Positions 49,438 to 63,525 of a stretch of 64,000 bases of DNA are shown here, one piece after another; position 1 is the first letter of the stretch, and each line of letters starts with the position of its first letter. The DNA lies in the NCBI GenBank assembly GCA_009103225.1, contig RHPI01002402.1, positions 686,928-750,927 on the forward strand, in the 5' to 3' direction. Origin of the DNA: Chlorokybus atmophyticus. Taxonomy: Eukaryota > Streptophyta > Chlorokybophyceae > Chlorokybales > Chlorokybaceae. A program made the position numbers and the translations under genes. The notes beneath the pieces are model-generated. The model searched no databases. It was not told the DNA's origin and worked only from the letters and a program-made list of their open reading frames with translations.

Positions 49438-52400
49438 TTACAGTTCAGACATCTGCGCAAACTGCCCTTTGCTACCTCCGCCGCTTCGTTTTCTGCGCCA
49501 CCAGATGAAGCCCACGATGGCAGCCACCACAACCACCACGGGAATGATGACAGCGGCAGCCACGGCGCCACCTGAGATGCCACCATCATCCTTGCCTTCA
49601 CTGTCAGCCGCATCAGCCCCATCACAAGACGGAGGGGAGTCACTGCACTGAAGCGCTAGGTAGGAAGCAGTCGGCGTGCTTGCACAGCTGCGCACGAAAA
49701 CATGAGATGCATGGTCTATCTGTTGTGGCCCAGTCGCGGTTTTTTTTCCGTAAGGGAGTTGCGCGTACCTGAAAAAGTTGCCAGCAAGACTGACCGTCAC
49801 TGGCCCACCCTGAGCCGTTGTTGTTTGAGCCAGTGTAGAATTGCTGGCCAGCCACGTCGGCAGGTCTCCACTCAGCTTGTTGTTAGACAAATTGAGAACA
49901 TTCGGGATCTGCAGGGTGGCGTCAATTCCGGACCACAGAAACAGGTACTCTGCACGCAAGCACTCGTCAGTTTCAGGCCAATCCTTGAGCTGCAAGTCTT
50001 AAGTGTTTGTTGCATGGATAACGACACCAAAGTCGAGTACTTACGCCAATCATCGGGAATTGGACCACAGAACTGGTTATCACTCAAGTCCAGGTCGAGT
50101 AGCACGCTGCAAAAGCACGAGCGACATCATGGACAAGGGTCTTGCAATGGTATCTGCAGAACTTGCAAGTCCACCAACGTGCTTACGAGTTGCCGGCAGC
50201 ACCCCCGAGGGCTGGTAGTGAACCAGAGAGCCCATTCGAGGCTAGTGAGAGGGCAAGCAAGGAGGGCAACTGAATCACAGGAGATGGCAAACCGCCAGAA
50301 AGCTGGTTGTAGGAGATGTTCAGTTGTCGTAGTGTAGATGTCCAATCCCCTGAGTCTGAAGGTAGCTCGCCGCTCAAAGAATTATCCCCAAGCCTGCAAA
50401 CAGGAGATGCTCATACTGTACTGTGAACACGCAGCAACGCCCTGCAGCATTACCAGAGTCTGCCGATATTCAACATACCCTAAGTATTGTAGCTGTGGCA
50501 GTGCTGTGATGGCGTGAGGAATAGAGCCAGTCAACTGGCAGCTCGACATGTTCAGCACAGTCAAAGTTGTGACATCCCCCAGAGCATCATTGATGGTTGA
50601 CCCCAAGGGGTTGTTGCTGATGTCCAGCACTGACAGCTGAGCCGATGAAGGGTTGGGAATCGTTGGCACCTCCCCGGTGAAGCTGACCACATTCACATTC
50701 AGTCACAAACATGAAGTAACTTAAGCACCATGCATGACCAAGCTCCGGTTGTCGGTGCAAACTTCACAACCAATAGGTCGTAGCACAGAAAACGAACAGG
50801 GCGCTTTAAGCTGCTGCAACCTACCACATCAGGAACATACCTGTTGTGGCTCAAGTGCAGCTGCTGTAACCTGGGGATTTCGAAGAGGCACGATGGCAAC
50901 GGGCCATCATACTGCAGGACAGACAAGTGCAGTGAGGCACATGGGAGAGTACTACAACAGCAGGCGGAATGCAACAGTCCCCGCGGGCAGGAGCCAGCGA
51001 TGGCGCGACAGACAGCACTGCACACCTGGTTGTAGCTCAAGTCCAGGTAAAGTAGTGTTGACGAGGTCAGCGTGCAGTCAATTTGATCGGCCATCGCATT
51101 GTTACTCAGGTCTAACAGCTGTAGACATAAGAACCAATCAGTCATTGCCGTGATGAGTGAACAGTGGTGACAAATCCCAACCCATCAATATGTCTGCCAA
51201 TTCTACTACCCCAATAAGTAGCAATTACTGCCAGACACCCCCAGACGAGTTCATAGCATTAAAATTAGCTACAACACAGTAACATGCACAGTGCGAACCC
51301 TTGGCAATATGATCTGACAACCAGCATTCAAATGGTTGTTTACGAAAGGCAATCTTGTAGCACACTGGCATGTGCCAATCGTTCTTTCACAGGCATGCAC
51401 TCAAACAGAAGTACCTGCAGAGACTGGAGTGACACAAAGGTTTCAGCGGTGTATGGTGTGATGGCGCCAGTGATCTGGTTGTCAGCCAGCAGCACGCTCT
51501 GCAACTGACCCATGATTCGCAAATACTGATACGGAAAGTCGCAAGAAAGACCCTCGCCTGTCAGATTCCTGGTCAAGGTACCACAAAACTCAGTTACATG
51601 CTGGCAGACACGATTAGCGACAAACACGAGCTTACAGCAGACATACAGGCGTTGCAGGCGCCCTTCTTCAGAACAATAAGATGAGCGATAGCAGACATTG
51701 GAAGCAGCTTCAGTTCCATTGACAGTTTCTCTCCAGTTGGGGCAAGAACCAGGGGCGCTGCAGCATGCAGCAAAAATACTCTGGATCGCCGTCTCCTCGT
51801 TGGAAACAAGTGTCCTGTCCTGGGATGTTAAGTAGTACACCAGCTTGAATTGACACGATGACGACACTCCAATGACGGCCAGTTGGTAGTTTGCATTGCT
51901 GCCGAATTCAAAGTCCGGACTGTTGCGGCCAATAAATATCGTGTTGTTGGTTGCAAGGTTGACGTCTTGGTAGTTGTATACCGTAATTTGAGTGCTCTGA
52001 GCCTCTACGAGAGCCTGCGACCCAATCGCATGTTATCAACAGCCCATCCTCCAAGATCCGCCTTTCCCCCCAGCGGGAAGCAAAACAGGAACAGAGAAGA
52101 CTGGCAAAAGAAACTGAGGCCTGTCACCCTGCGGTTGACAGAACAAGCAAGGCCGACATGCATCTCATTACACTCTTACGTTGAAGTACAATGTTGACAA
52201 CGAAGTGCATGAAAAAAGATTTAACACTGTACTTACGCAAACAGATTACATAGCAGCGGTAAACTGACTCAAGCCTGTGCAATGCGAGTTAACTGCTGCT
52301 GTTGACGCTCATTGCCCACAGGTAACATGCAGATGTAAGCATGCGCTGCCTGTAATGCAGCCAAAACCGCAAAACAAGCTACGGCATTGCAACGCAGTGT

Positions 52401-53056
52401 AACTGCATGCAACTTTACCACTGGAGTGCTATGCATCAACAACCAGCTGCCTGACTGCAATGAAGAAACACTGGTACAAGGACATTGCCACGCATACAGG
52501 CAGCGATGGACAACGCAGCTAAAACTTCCCCATAGAAACGTTCCGTGTCCAACGCACAGTGCCTTGCAGCTGAGCACGGACGTGTCGTAATGCACAAGAA
52601 CGGGCAGCTGTTGACTGGCGAGCATGCTGTGTGCTTGCATGTATGTCTCAGTTGAGGAGCTGTAGTTGTGCAAGAGGCACCCCAACATGCATTGCCCGCT
52701 GAACACCACCTACCACTGAGGCTACCATCTCACAACAATACTTGAGCATATCACACATTGCTGTGCATGAGGGCTGGCAACATTCATGTACGCACGGAGG
52801 GAGTAGCGATGTACAGGTTGGCGTTGCCCGCCACCAGAATCAGCTGCACGGTGATGTCCACGTCAGGGTCCGGCACGTTGAAAAGAAACACAGCCTGCTG
52901 GCCGGCATTGATTGTGGCCAAATCGGTGGGGACGCCTGGCTGCGTGAGCACCACAGACTGGGCAGAAACTTCCTTGCAGACCCCGCCCAGCAAGAGGAGA
53001 CCACACAACGCCGCCAGCAGCATGTACACCCCGGTCCTTCCGCCTCCCGCCGCCAT
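49438..53056 (-). CDS. LRR receptor-like membrane protein without kinase
   Basis: Minus-strand exons are 53056-52796, 52014-51647, 51568-51415, 51118-51026, 50911-50841, 50682-50479, 50393-50187, 50106-50045, 49997-49769 and 49687-49438. All are in phase (632 aa). A signal peptide (MLLAALCGLLLLGGVCKEVS region) is followed by a beta-rich ~130-residue domain. Next comes a Cys-rich linker (CCSAPGSCPNW, CYRSSYCSEEGRL). Extracellular plant-type LRRs follow (LLDLSNNAMADQI, LYLDLSYNQ, LSVLDISNNPLGSTI, LRQLNISYNQLSGGLP, LALSLASNGLSGSLP, LNLSNNKLSGDLP) and a Cys pair. One membrane helix (VAAAVIIPVVVVVAAIVGFI) precedes a short basic tail WWRRKR. No kinase domain follows, so it resembles receptor-like proteins that signal through partners. 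The intron at 49688-49768 is 81 nt and in frame, so its removal is inferred. Confidence 0.85.
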
Positions 53057-53628
53057 TGCGCCACCCCGCCACGACGTCTGGTTGCCAGCTGGCGCAGCGT
53101 GTTATTTTTCAAGTGGCAGGTCACCAGCGGAGTCACACCGCGAGACAGCGTGCGCACGCTGCTAGCTGTGGATGATACCGCTGCTGGCACCTTTGGTATC
53201 ATGATGATATTAAACAGGAATCCATTCGTCCACATACAATTTGTCCATCAAATGGGACATGTTTGTTACCGGGCCCTCCTTTACACACTTCCCCCACCCT
53301 TTTATTAAACAAGCATGATCTTGTGTAATGTATAGCAACGCCATAACTATCTAGTAGGGTGGGGGGGTTCAACCAATGGCTTTAATGCCAATACATGCAT
53401 CCATATATCAAAATTGTATTGAATTAATCTGCACGAAGCTATGATATATTTACAAATGCATGCTGTTTTTCAAATCAGCTCACTTGGGCAACACCTTAAA
53501 CAATAATTCATGTTTATAATATAGCATACAACATATAAATTGCATCACAACGACATGCTATAAAAGCGTATCAATCTATAACAATATATAATATGCATAC
53601 AATGCTTAGCAATATCAAGGCAAGTGTA
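53057..53628. other. AT-rich intergenic region
   Basis: GC content falls sharply after the LRR gene promoter. A GTGGGGGGG run lies near 53359. I see no gene. Confidence 0.5.
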
Positions 53629-53700
53629 ACAAGTGGGCTCCGACCACTATCTATGATAGCAAAAGTCGCTACCATGAATGAGGACTGTCACAATTTATCC
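53629..53700 (-). mobile_element. Truncated SINE-like copy (A-box half)
   Basis: ACAAGTGGGCTCCGACCACTAT and the following GATAGCAAAAG-CGCTACCA-GAATGAGG block match the element at about 53995-54117 at a similar spacing. The copy stops before the B-box position, so it is a fragment. Confidence 0.5.
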
Positions 53701-53759
53701 CAAAACGTGACATACGTCCCCAATCCAACCCACGGGTTCCTATTTATCCAGTAAAGCAC

Positions 53760-54117
53760 TTACTAGCCCATGTCGCCATGGTCACAACCGTACCACGACC
53801 GCTCCGCCCGCGGCCTTCGGATCTGGCCTACAAACGATTATAATCGACCAAACTGCAGCGGCCATCCTCACCGCGCAACCTGTCATTGCGGTGCGACCGC
53901 TCACGCGGCCATAGGTCAAACTGGCTCGGTGCGCAGGGTGCGAACCTGCACCCAGCCTAGGGCAAGCCGCCCCAAATGTTTTTTGCCCATGGATGTGCCT
54001 CAGTCCCCTACGGGAATTGAACCTGAGACGTCAAGCTCCGTTACCATTGTAACAAGTGGGCTCTGACCACTAGGCTATGGTAGCAAAAGACGCTACTACG
54101 AGTGAGGTCTATCACAA
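53760..54117 (-). mobile_element. tRNA-derived SINE-like element
   Basis: On the minus strand, TAGCCTAGTGGTCAGAG (54077-54061) fits the RNA polymerase III A-box and GGTTCAATTCC (54023-54013) fits the B-box. They are 37 nt apart, the spacing of a tRNA. The flanks do not close an acceptor stem, so it is not a working tRNA. A second T-arm-like motif, GGTTCGCACCC, lies at about 53935-53945 and may belong to the same element. A truncated relative of the head lies 430 nt away. The 3' end is not clear. Confidence 0.55.
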
Positions 54118-54289
54118 TCACACCCAAATCGTGGCAGTAAGCTTACGTAGTTTAATACCGTAATTGATGCGTATCATAAAGCATGTTCGAGAGTAGTAAT
54201 TCAATTCAAAACAAGCTAGTATGGACATGTTTATGCGTAGTATTCTTGAGGTTCACTTACTAGATACACTATGGCTTGGTTACCAACAT

Positions 54290-54450
54290 AAAGAAGTGGA
54301 TATATATACACATATACATATAAATCACATATATCATATCATATCGTATGTATATGTCACATATGTATAGGTACATATATATATACATATAGTTAAATAT
54401 ATATAATTACACATTTACATCTATATTTGTATAATTTACACTTACAGATG
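54290..54450. repeat. TA/CATATA-rich microsatellite
   Basis: Dense ATATAC, CATATA and TATATA steps cover this stretch. Simple-sequence DNA without coding frame. Confidence 0.7.
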
Positions 54451-57400
54451 GTTTGAACGCTCCATCAATCCCGGCGACGCCTTCCGCCGCGCAGACCCTC
54501 GACACCCATTGGCAGCAAACCCAACGCCCATGATGCTGACAATGTGGTTATGCTGCCAGAAACGTACTCAACAGCCGAAATAAACTATGTGTGAGGCTTT
54601 CTTTTTCTTTAATTCCCGTACGCTGCGTTCTTCGCTCTTTTATGTGGGCATGGGCTTGCCATAGCTGTAGTAACTTAAGTTCAAGTACTCGATGCGGGCG
54701 CAAAAATAGACACCAACTGCAGCTGAGCACTACCGTTTGCACTTAGTCTGTCTCAGATTTGGCCAGGCCTTGTCTTTAGCCTGCCCTTCGTTATGAGTTG
54801 CTTTCAAAGTTTGCTGCAAGCCTGCGCCACCATGGTGTGAGTACCAATGCTTGAGCAAAGTTGGGCAGTGAAACTTTAAGACACTATGGGCCTAATCATT
54901 GCTGCATTTGCCGTAAAGTTTGTTTGGGATAACATCAAAAGGTATCATTAGCATTGACAGCTTCATCACACTCCGCCAAGAGACTTGCACCTGCTGCTAG
55001 ACCACTTATCAGTGAAAGATGCACTGCAGCACGGTCGATGCTCAGCGGCTGAAGTCTTAGCTTGCGCACCACTCTTGGGGCAGCAGCCTGCTCCCCTTTG
55101 AGCTTTACATCATTTAGCCTTTTGCTTCAATTGTAAAACCGCCATATTCATCCAGTCTACAACTGTAATGTTACCATACCACCTACTTACCTGCTGGTCG
55201 GCTTGGCAAACTTATGCACAAGCACTATGCACTTACAGATGGAAGTCCCACCAGCGTTGCCGGTGTAGCACGTAGGGGAGGTTGCAGCTCGGCACGCCAA
55301 ACACACCCACGTGCACAACACCAAACCACAAGGGATAACGGGGAGAGCCCCTTCAATGGCCAACAACCAAGCACCCCACGAACAAGTGGTCCTCTTGTAA
55401 GGCAAATACATTAATGTCTTGATTCAAACTCACGAATGCAACTTAACATTTATACCACATGCTGCTCTCCCGACCTGGCACACATGATGTCCAAGGCCAT
55501 CTAGGCCTTGTCAGTATACGCTGACCTTGCCCTACATTAGAACTAACAAACTTGACCTTGGGAGTGTCAAACCACCTCGAGTAGGAGTAACATTTCCACC
55601 TCGGAACCACAAACTCAGGCTCCTTGCCAAGTGTACAGTGTACATGTGTACTTGCGGATTGCCCACATGCACTACTTGCCTTGCGATTGTCACACATGTG
55701 GCAAGACGCACTACCATAGTACACATTTTGTGCTTTGTCAAATTGGCTCACAATCTTGTGATTGTCACTTCGTGTGGCAACAAAGCACAATAACAAAGGC
55801 TCGCATGCCATAGGCATTGACTAGCTATGTGCTACCCCTCATTAATGCCTTGTGTAGCTTATCACACTCAAGGCTTTATAAGCTTACGAGCGGACCGCAT
55901 GAGAGCACATGCTATAAGTACCTACACACGCTTATGAAATGAAAAATCCCACTTGGTGCCTTCTTACTAGTATCAGTAAGGGACTGAAAATGACTTTTGC
56001 CAGCCTTATGGGCATGACAACGGTGCTTCACTACTTCAGTTAGCTTTTATGGATTTCGTGTGGCAGTTCCACATTGCTATTTGCAATAGACAATATGTAA
56101 AACAAAATACCAACACAACGAGGGGCATGCAGTGTACCAATATAAGGCTAACCACCCAGGGCCAGGTCTTTTCAACAACTTGGCTAATTATTGCAACTGA
56201 GCACTAGCATACTGTGATGGCACCCTCAGTACATGCAAGATAGCCGCTATCTTAACTACTCAATTGTCAAATAGAATCGTCACAGTAGGGGATGGTCCCA
56301 GGTCTTTCTCTTCAGAGCGAGCTTCCAAAGACACCCCCGTTAAGAAGCATGTCCTCCAGTCTTGCTTCGCACATCGCTCTCACCATAGGTCACCATCTAC
56401 TCAACATAGAGCAGGGGGAAGGCCTCTTGAACAGCTACGGCCATTGGCCTTGGCAAGCACCCGGGGGGTGCTTGGCCCTCACATGGTGGTGAGCATGAGG
56501 AGCATGAGGAGCCCAATACTTGTCATAAGTATTGGGCTCCTGATGCTCCAGACAATTGGTGATTGCCTGGACATTGCCAGCAACCTCTTAATATACCCAT
56601 ATTGCTGCCTTCTTACTTGGCCACGCATTGGCCGAGTAGCACCTTCTCAGCCAGCTGGTTAAGTGCCCGCAGCTCCACACGTGCTGACTGTCAAAGGGCC
56701 TCAGTCATTTGCTCCGCCGCCTTAAGATGTAGCACTATTAGTTAAGCACATCATTTAACTGCCTACTTGTCATGGAAGAGCACCCTTACGTGGATGATAC
56801 CAACGCCGGGTTGTCCTCACACGAGGCAACAGATCATGTCACATCACATCATGTAACTGCGTACTGATTGGCCCTGTGCTAGCTCTTTTCAATACTCGTA
56901 CAACTCTTGAGAGGGTAGTTGCAAACCGCAATCCACTGTGCATTGCACACAACCATCTAAGGATACTATAGCAAGCAGTACATGAGAACGAGTAAAGCCT
57001 TGTCTCTTAGGCGCAACAACCATGGCCCAGCATTGGGTATTGCTATGGGAGAACACACCGATTTAATCGGCTCTGGATTACAACATAGCTGCTATACTTT
57101 GCGTGCATGGGGGCGAACATTTGCATGCGTCAGCAATAGCAATGTTAAGGCTGAGCGTTTCCAAGCAAGATCTGACCACTTGGAGCCATTGCGCGTACCA
57201 ACTGAGCGTCATCAATAAAGCGGTCATTATTGTCAATATATGAATGCACGCCACCATTGGCTTCAGCAGGACATGTCGTCATCGCTGTCGAGCTCCTGCA
57301 AAATTTCATTGCAACATAAGCCACGTCACCCTCCACGATTGCATACTGAGTAGTCGTTTGCAGCCATTTCACAAATGCTGCGCAGCCGATTTGCGATTAA

Positions 57401-57716
57401 AAGTGTAGATCCACCACAATTAGCACTGCCCGCGCTTGGCAGTGGCTAAGTTGTGGCTTTGCTTGGCAGGTAAGGGAGGTTTCGCAACTGCTTCGCCTGC
57501 CTACTACTACCTACTGCCCTCCTACCTTGTGGTGTTATGTTGGTGGTGGTGGTGTGGTGAATGTTACTTGTTTCAGCTCGTAGCGGCCCGGGCTAGCCCT
57601 TCGTGCTTGTTCGATGTCGCTATTTGCCTCCTACAATTGAATACGATCTTGAAGACAAGTTGGATGTCCTGTGTGCCGTTTTCTCTCACCATGCATCTTT
57701 ATTTATGCATATGAAT
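54451..57716. other. Gene-poor region
   Basis: I find no supported gene. Open frames on both strands are short and interrupted. A long hairpin lies at 56499-56549 (listed separately). Confidence 0.5.
56499..56549. repeat. Long hairpin, 23-bp arms with one mismatch
   Basis: Arms 56499-56521 and 56527-56549 pair around GTCAT. The core AGCCCAATACTT pairs with AAGTATTGGGCT. It could be a foldback element or a structured RNA. Confidence 0.75.
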
Positions 57717-58155
57717 GGGCAACAAGCGCAACTGCTAATGGCCTGTGCTGCTCAAACGTTGCCTAAGCCACATGTGGTAAGACCCACATTCCTGGCGGCG
57801 CAACCATATGGCACCGACACCGCAATGGATAGCGCGGGGGCCAAGCATAAAAAGGCGTCATGTCAATCCGTCTTGCAATGGCTGCTGCTGCTGCCAAGGC
57901 CTAACCTCTGCACCCTTTCCCTCTCATTGCGCTCTGCAGGTGGTACCTCTATGACCGCTGTTCGCTTCCCCACACGTGCCTGCCTGCTGGTATTTGAGGG
58001 TCGTGGTTTGCTTATGTCCTAGCTACCATAACAGCTTTGCAACAGCTCTACCTTTGCCCTTATTGAATTATGTGCACTGTGCCGTGTCTTGCTGTGATTT
58101 GCATTGGGCCCCCAGATGAGTGAGTTGCTATTTTGCAACTCCTATGTATGCTATC
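57717..58155 (+). repeat. Dispersed repeat family, copy 1 (~440 nt)
   Basis: This segment aligns along its length with 61681-62138. Shared blocks include GCAACTGCTAATGGCCTGTG, GTGGTAAGACCCACA, ATGGCACCG, CCGTCTTGCA-TGGCTGCTG, TTGAATTATGTGCACTGTG, GCATTGGGCCCC and CAACTCCTATGTATGCTAT. I see no conserved frame across both copies and no clear terminal repeats. Confidence 0.8.
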
Positions 58156-60164
<2,009 letters not shown>

Positions 60165-61680
60165 AACTGAGATATATATATTGCTGCCGCATTCAACACA
60201 TCTTTGTCCACAGGCAGCATTTGGCTAAGTAGGGTGCGTAAAGTGTTATCATAATGATCTCCGGTGTTTGACCAGTTGTGGGCAAGTGTTGTGCAAGTAC
60301 AAGGGGTGTCGGCAAGTTGGATCTTGTAGGACTCCACAAGAGTCGATCAACTGCGCATATAGTGGAACACAACACGCTCGGCATAACAAAAGGCGGTTCC
60401 TGCCAGGTGACAGTGTGCGCATGGCATGCCATGACTTTACTGATTTCTACATGAACATTGGCCATGAAGATCTCAAGGCCTGCATGTCAACTCTCGTGAT
60501 TGAGTTGTTTGTGCATGCTGCAACTTTGTATATGGGTAATTCAGTGCTGAAATTAACATGCACGAAGAGTGTCGTGCAGCACCAATGGGTACACTCATCA
60601 CAACTCAGAGGGATACGACAAACGTCAAGGTCTACACGCCGGATTTTTTGGCTGTCATTGCCATTCATTTTGAGTAACTTGTCCGTCAGCACAGCAAGCG
60701 ATTAGCTACACAAACCAAGCCATAGGAATCCGTATGAGCAACTATGCCGGTGTCTATCTTGCAGACTTCTGCTTGGGTTCCAATGAACTGACTTTTGTGC
60801 ATACCCTCAGGACTAAGGACACCATGAGCAACTACTCAGATGGTGTACCTCGGTATTGTGATACATAATAATGTCCTGGTGGTGAATGTACCCAAGTCAG
60901 TCATGTGTGTCAATGACACTATCTCAAGCGGGGGGGCATTTACCCACAGCACTCATTGACTCTCACTTAATATAATATGCACATGGTACCTCCATTCACT
61001 TCCTTGACATGACTTTGTTTAAGACCCGAGAGGTGACTTTGTATTCCCGTGTTGATTGCAAAGTAAATAGGTCAGTTTGTAACTTTCCCAAGACGCAGAG
61101 TACCGCTGCCACAAAAAAACATATCAAGCTAAGCGGCATTGGGTGTGGTAATCTTGTGATATACATTTGTCAACGTATATGTCTCACTTTGTGGTTGACA
61201 TTGTTGTCTGTAATAACGATGACGCAGCAAGGCTTTGCCAAGTATGCACTACCTTCTAAGCTGCGCAGGTGGATGTACAACCGGCGCGGAGTGGTGTATG
61301 ATGGAGACTACATGTATCTGTTCAAGCTGGTGAGCGGGAGGGTCAACACAGTAGCAACAGCTACCACACCACCAACAAACGTGTGAGTGCAGGTGAGTAA
61401 AGGGTAAGTACTACTTACCCTCTAGTAAGTGTTCGTAAGTGTTAGTAAATGCAGAGAGCAATGAAAATTGCCGGCATGTATGTCAAGGTCACTGCTGCTA
61501 TTTGAGGTTCAGAACTATGATATGTTGGGTTGTGATTCATGCTGCATTGCATGGTTGCTCATCTGCTAAGGGAAGACATGACTGTGAGTGCCAATTACAG
61601 TGGTCAACTTGCTCCGGACATTACCTTGTGACTGTTGTGAAATGCCAGGCGTACTGTTGCAAAACGCCTGCAGTCTGAGT
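60165..61680. other. Gene-poor region with decayed coding-like segments
   Basis: Protein-like stretches in plus-strand frames include MACHDFTDFYMNIGHEDLKA near 60421 and SKLRRWMYNRRGVVYDGDYM near 61257. They are separated by stops and frame changes. I cannot assign a family. Confidence 0.3.
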
Positions 61681-62138
61681 GGCCAACAAGTGCAACTGCT
61701 AATGGCCTGTGCTGCTCGAACGTTGCCTAAACCACAGGTGGTAAGACCCACAGTCCTGACGGCGCAACTATATGGCACCGGCACCGTGAAGGATGGCGTG
61801 GAGGCTAAGCATTTAACGTAAGCATTTAGCGTTTTGTCAGTCCGTCTTGCAGTGGCTGCTGCTGCTGAAGCCAATGCCTAACCTCTGCACTCCTTTCCTC
61901 TCCATACGCTCCGCAGGTGATACCCCTATGAGCGCTGTTCTCTTCCCTCCCCCTTCGGTGCATGCCTGCTGGTTATTGAGGGTCGTGTTTTGCTTGTGTC
62001 TTAGCTGCCGTAGCAGCTTTGCAACATCTCTACCTTTGCCCCCATTGAATTATGTGCACTGTGTGGTGGCTTGCTGTGAATTGCATTGGGCCCCTAGACG
62101 AGTGAGTTGCTACTTTACAACTCCTATGTATGCTATAG
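61681..62138 (+). repeat. Dispersed repeat family, copy 2 (~458 nt)
   Basis: Second copy of the 57717-58155 family, same orientation, 3.96 kb downstream. It differs by substitutions and small indels, including a short AAGCATTTA duplication near 61807-61830. Confidence 0.8.
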
Positions 62139-63430
62139 ATTGTATGCTATAGATTACGCATGAACCAGACAGCCCATTCCCCACCTCTACGACAGGCAAA
62201 AGAGACGGCATCACGGCATCACGCACATTTCCGTATATTATCGACAACGGCAACAATAACGCTTGTCAATCGATTGACGCCAACCAGGGGTGAACCGGTA
62301 GGTGTCGCCAAATCGGCATGCAGGGCCCCTCTGGTGCAAACACGGCGATACTGCTGGCGAAACCAGCATTGGCGAAACGTGGAGCAATTGCCGTTACACT
62401 GCTACAGACTGACTGGACAGTGTATTGTAGCCTACACTGTAGTCAGTACGAGGCGACAGATCCAACCTCACACTCCGACAATGTTGTACTTCACCTGGTC
62501 GCAATCACCGTGCGAACGGCTGGATCGCTGAGCATGGCATGACCGCATCCAGCACATGCTTTGTACCGCACAGTCCAGTGTGGGTACCATATAGTAGGTG
62601 CATGTCAGCGGCGACGCGAGGTCTCAGAGCGCGCTGAGCTATGCACTGTGCACCTTATTGGTAGGGCATTCCCTTCCAGTCTCCGGTCAATAGCATTGCG
62701 ACCGCAGTTGATACTTCGTATCGGTTGCCAATCGACGCACGCCGCAAGCACAGCTTTGATCGCTGCAGCATGTGCGGCGACCAAAGCTGCGGTGACGGAG
62801 ATGTGGGTCAATTGACCCCACACTCCTGCCTAAAAAGGTAACTTTCAACTCAAGCGCGGGTTCTTCCGCCGAAGCCCGCATCTGCTTCCAGCTACTTGAA
62901 GCGACATCCAAAAGGCACATGCATGCGATCAGCCACCTCCAGCTGCGCGTTGCAGGGGTACATGATGCTATATATCTACAAGTACCCTATAGGTAGACCA
63001 GTCCTCATGCGATTCATTGATGTTTATGACTACATAAGACAGCACCTTGATATGAATATTGAATAAGTATTATTACAAATGCCCTTACCTGTACGAATGA
63101 TTATACATGATTGCATGAGAGTGGGTTGGGCTTTCGTACCGCTAATCCCTGTCCCTTATTGAAAGGGCAATGTTCATCCGATCGGCCAATACCCGCATTG
63201 AATCTGCATAGATATGCCCGACATGCGATGTGCAAATCGAGGCAAAGATGTTGACAAGATGTTAACATCAGTCAACATCGGGTCCCCGGGATGTCGACAT
63301 ATCGGACATGATTCGCCGGTACAAGCCCCGAGGCCTAATGATCAGCCGGCGCGCAATTGTCCAAGCCTGAGTCCAGTGCATCAGCAACCTGCGGCATCAG
63401 CAACTCTGAGGTTTTTGTCTGAGGTTTGAC
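62139..63430. other. Gene-poor region
   Basis: No supported gene. Several short imperfect palindromes occur (for example around 62405-62445). Base composition rises in GC toward 63430. Confidence 0.4.
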
Positions 63431-63525
63431 ATGACACAGTCTGAGCAGACGGCAGCAGACCATACGGGCACGCTCGGCCCGGTCACCGCGGAGGCAGCGA
63501 CGGAGGCGGCGACGTGCGCAAGGAG
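63431..63525 (+). CDS. Possible first exon of a gene running off the window
   Basis: ATG at 63431 opens MTQSEQTAADHTGTLGPVTA and continues 31 codons plus two bases to a good donor (AGGAG|GTAAGG). The GC-rich, Ala/Glu/Thr-rich start resembles other first exons in this window. No downstream exon is recognisable before the window ends, so the product is unknown. Confidence 0.3.

Noticed and set aside
49688-49768. Reading the 81-nt stretch as LRR protein sequence
   Set aside because: It is in frame, but it has a GTACGC donor and a GCGCAG acceptor. Removing it restores a Cys directly after NFF, as expected at an LRR end. I treat it as an intron without being certain.
54003-54080. A functional tRNA gene on the minus strand
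   Set aside because: A- and B-box matches are good, but the ends do not pair as an acceptor stem and no clean anticodon arm forms.
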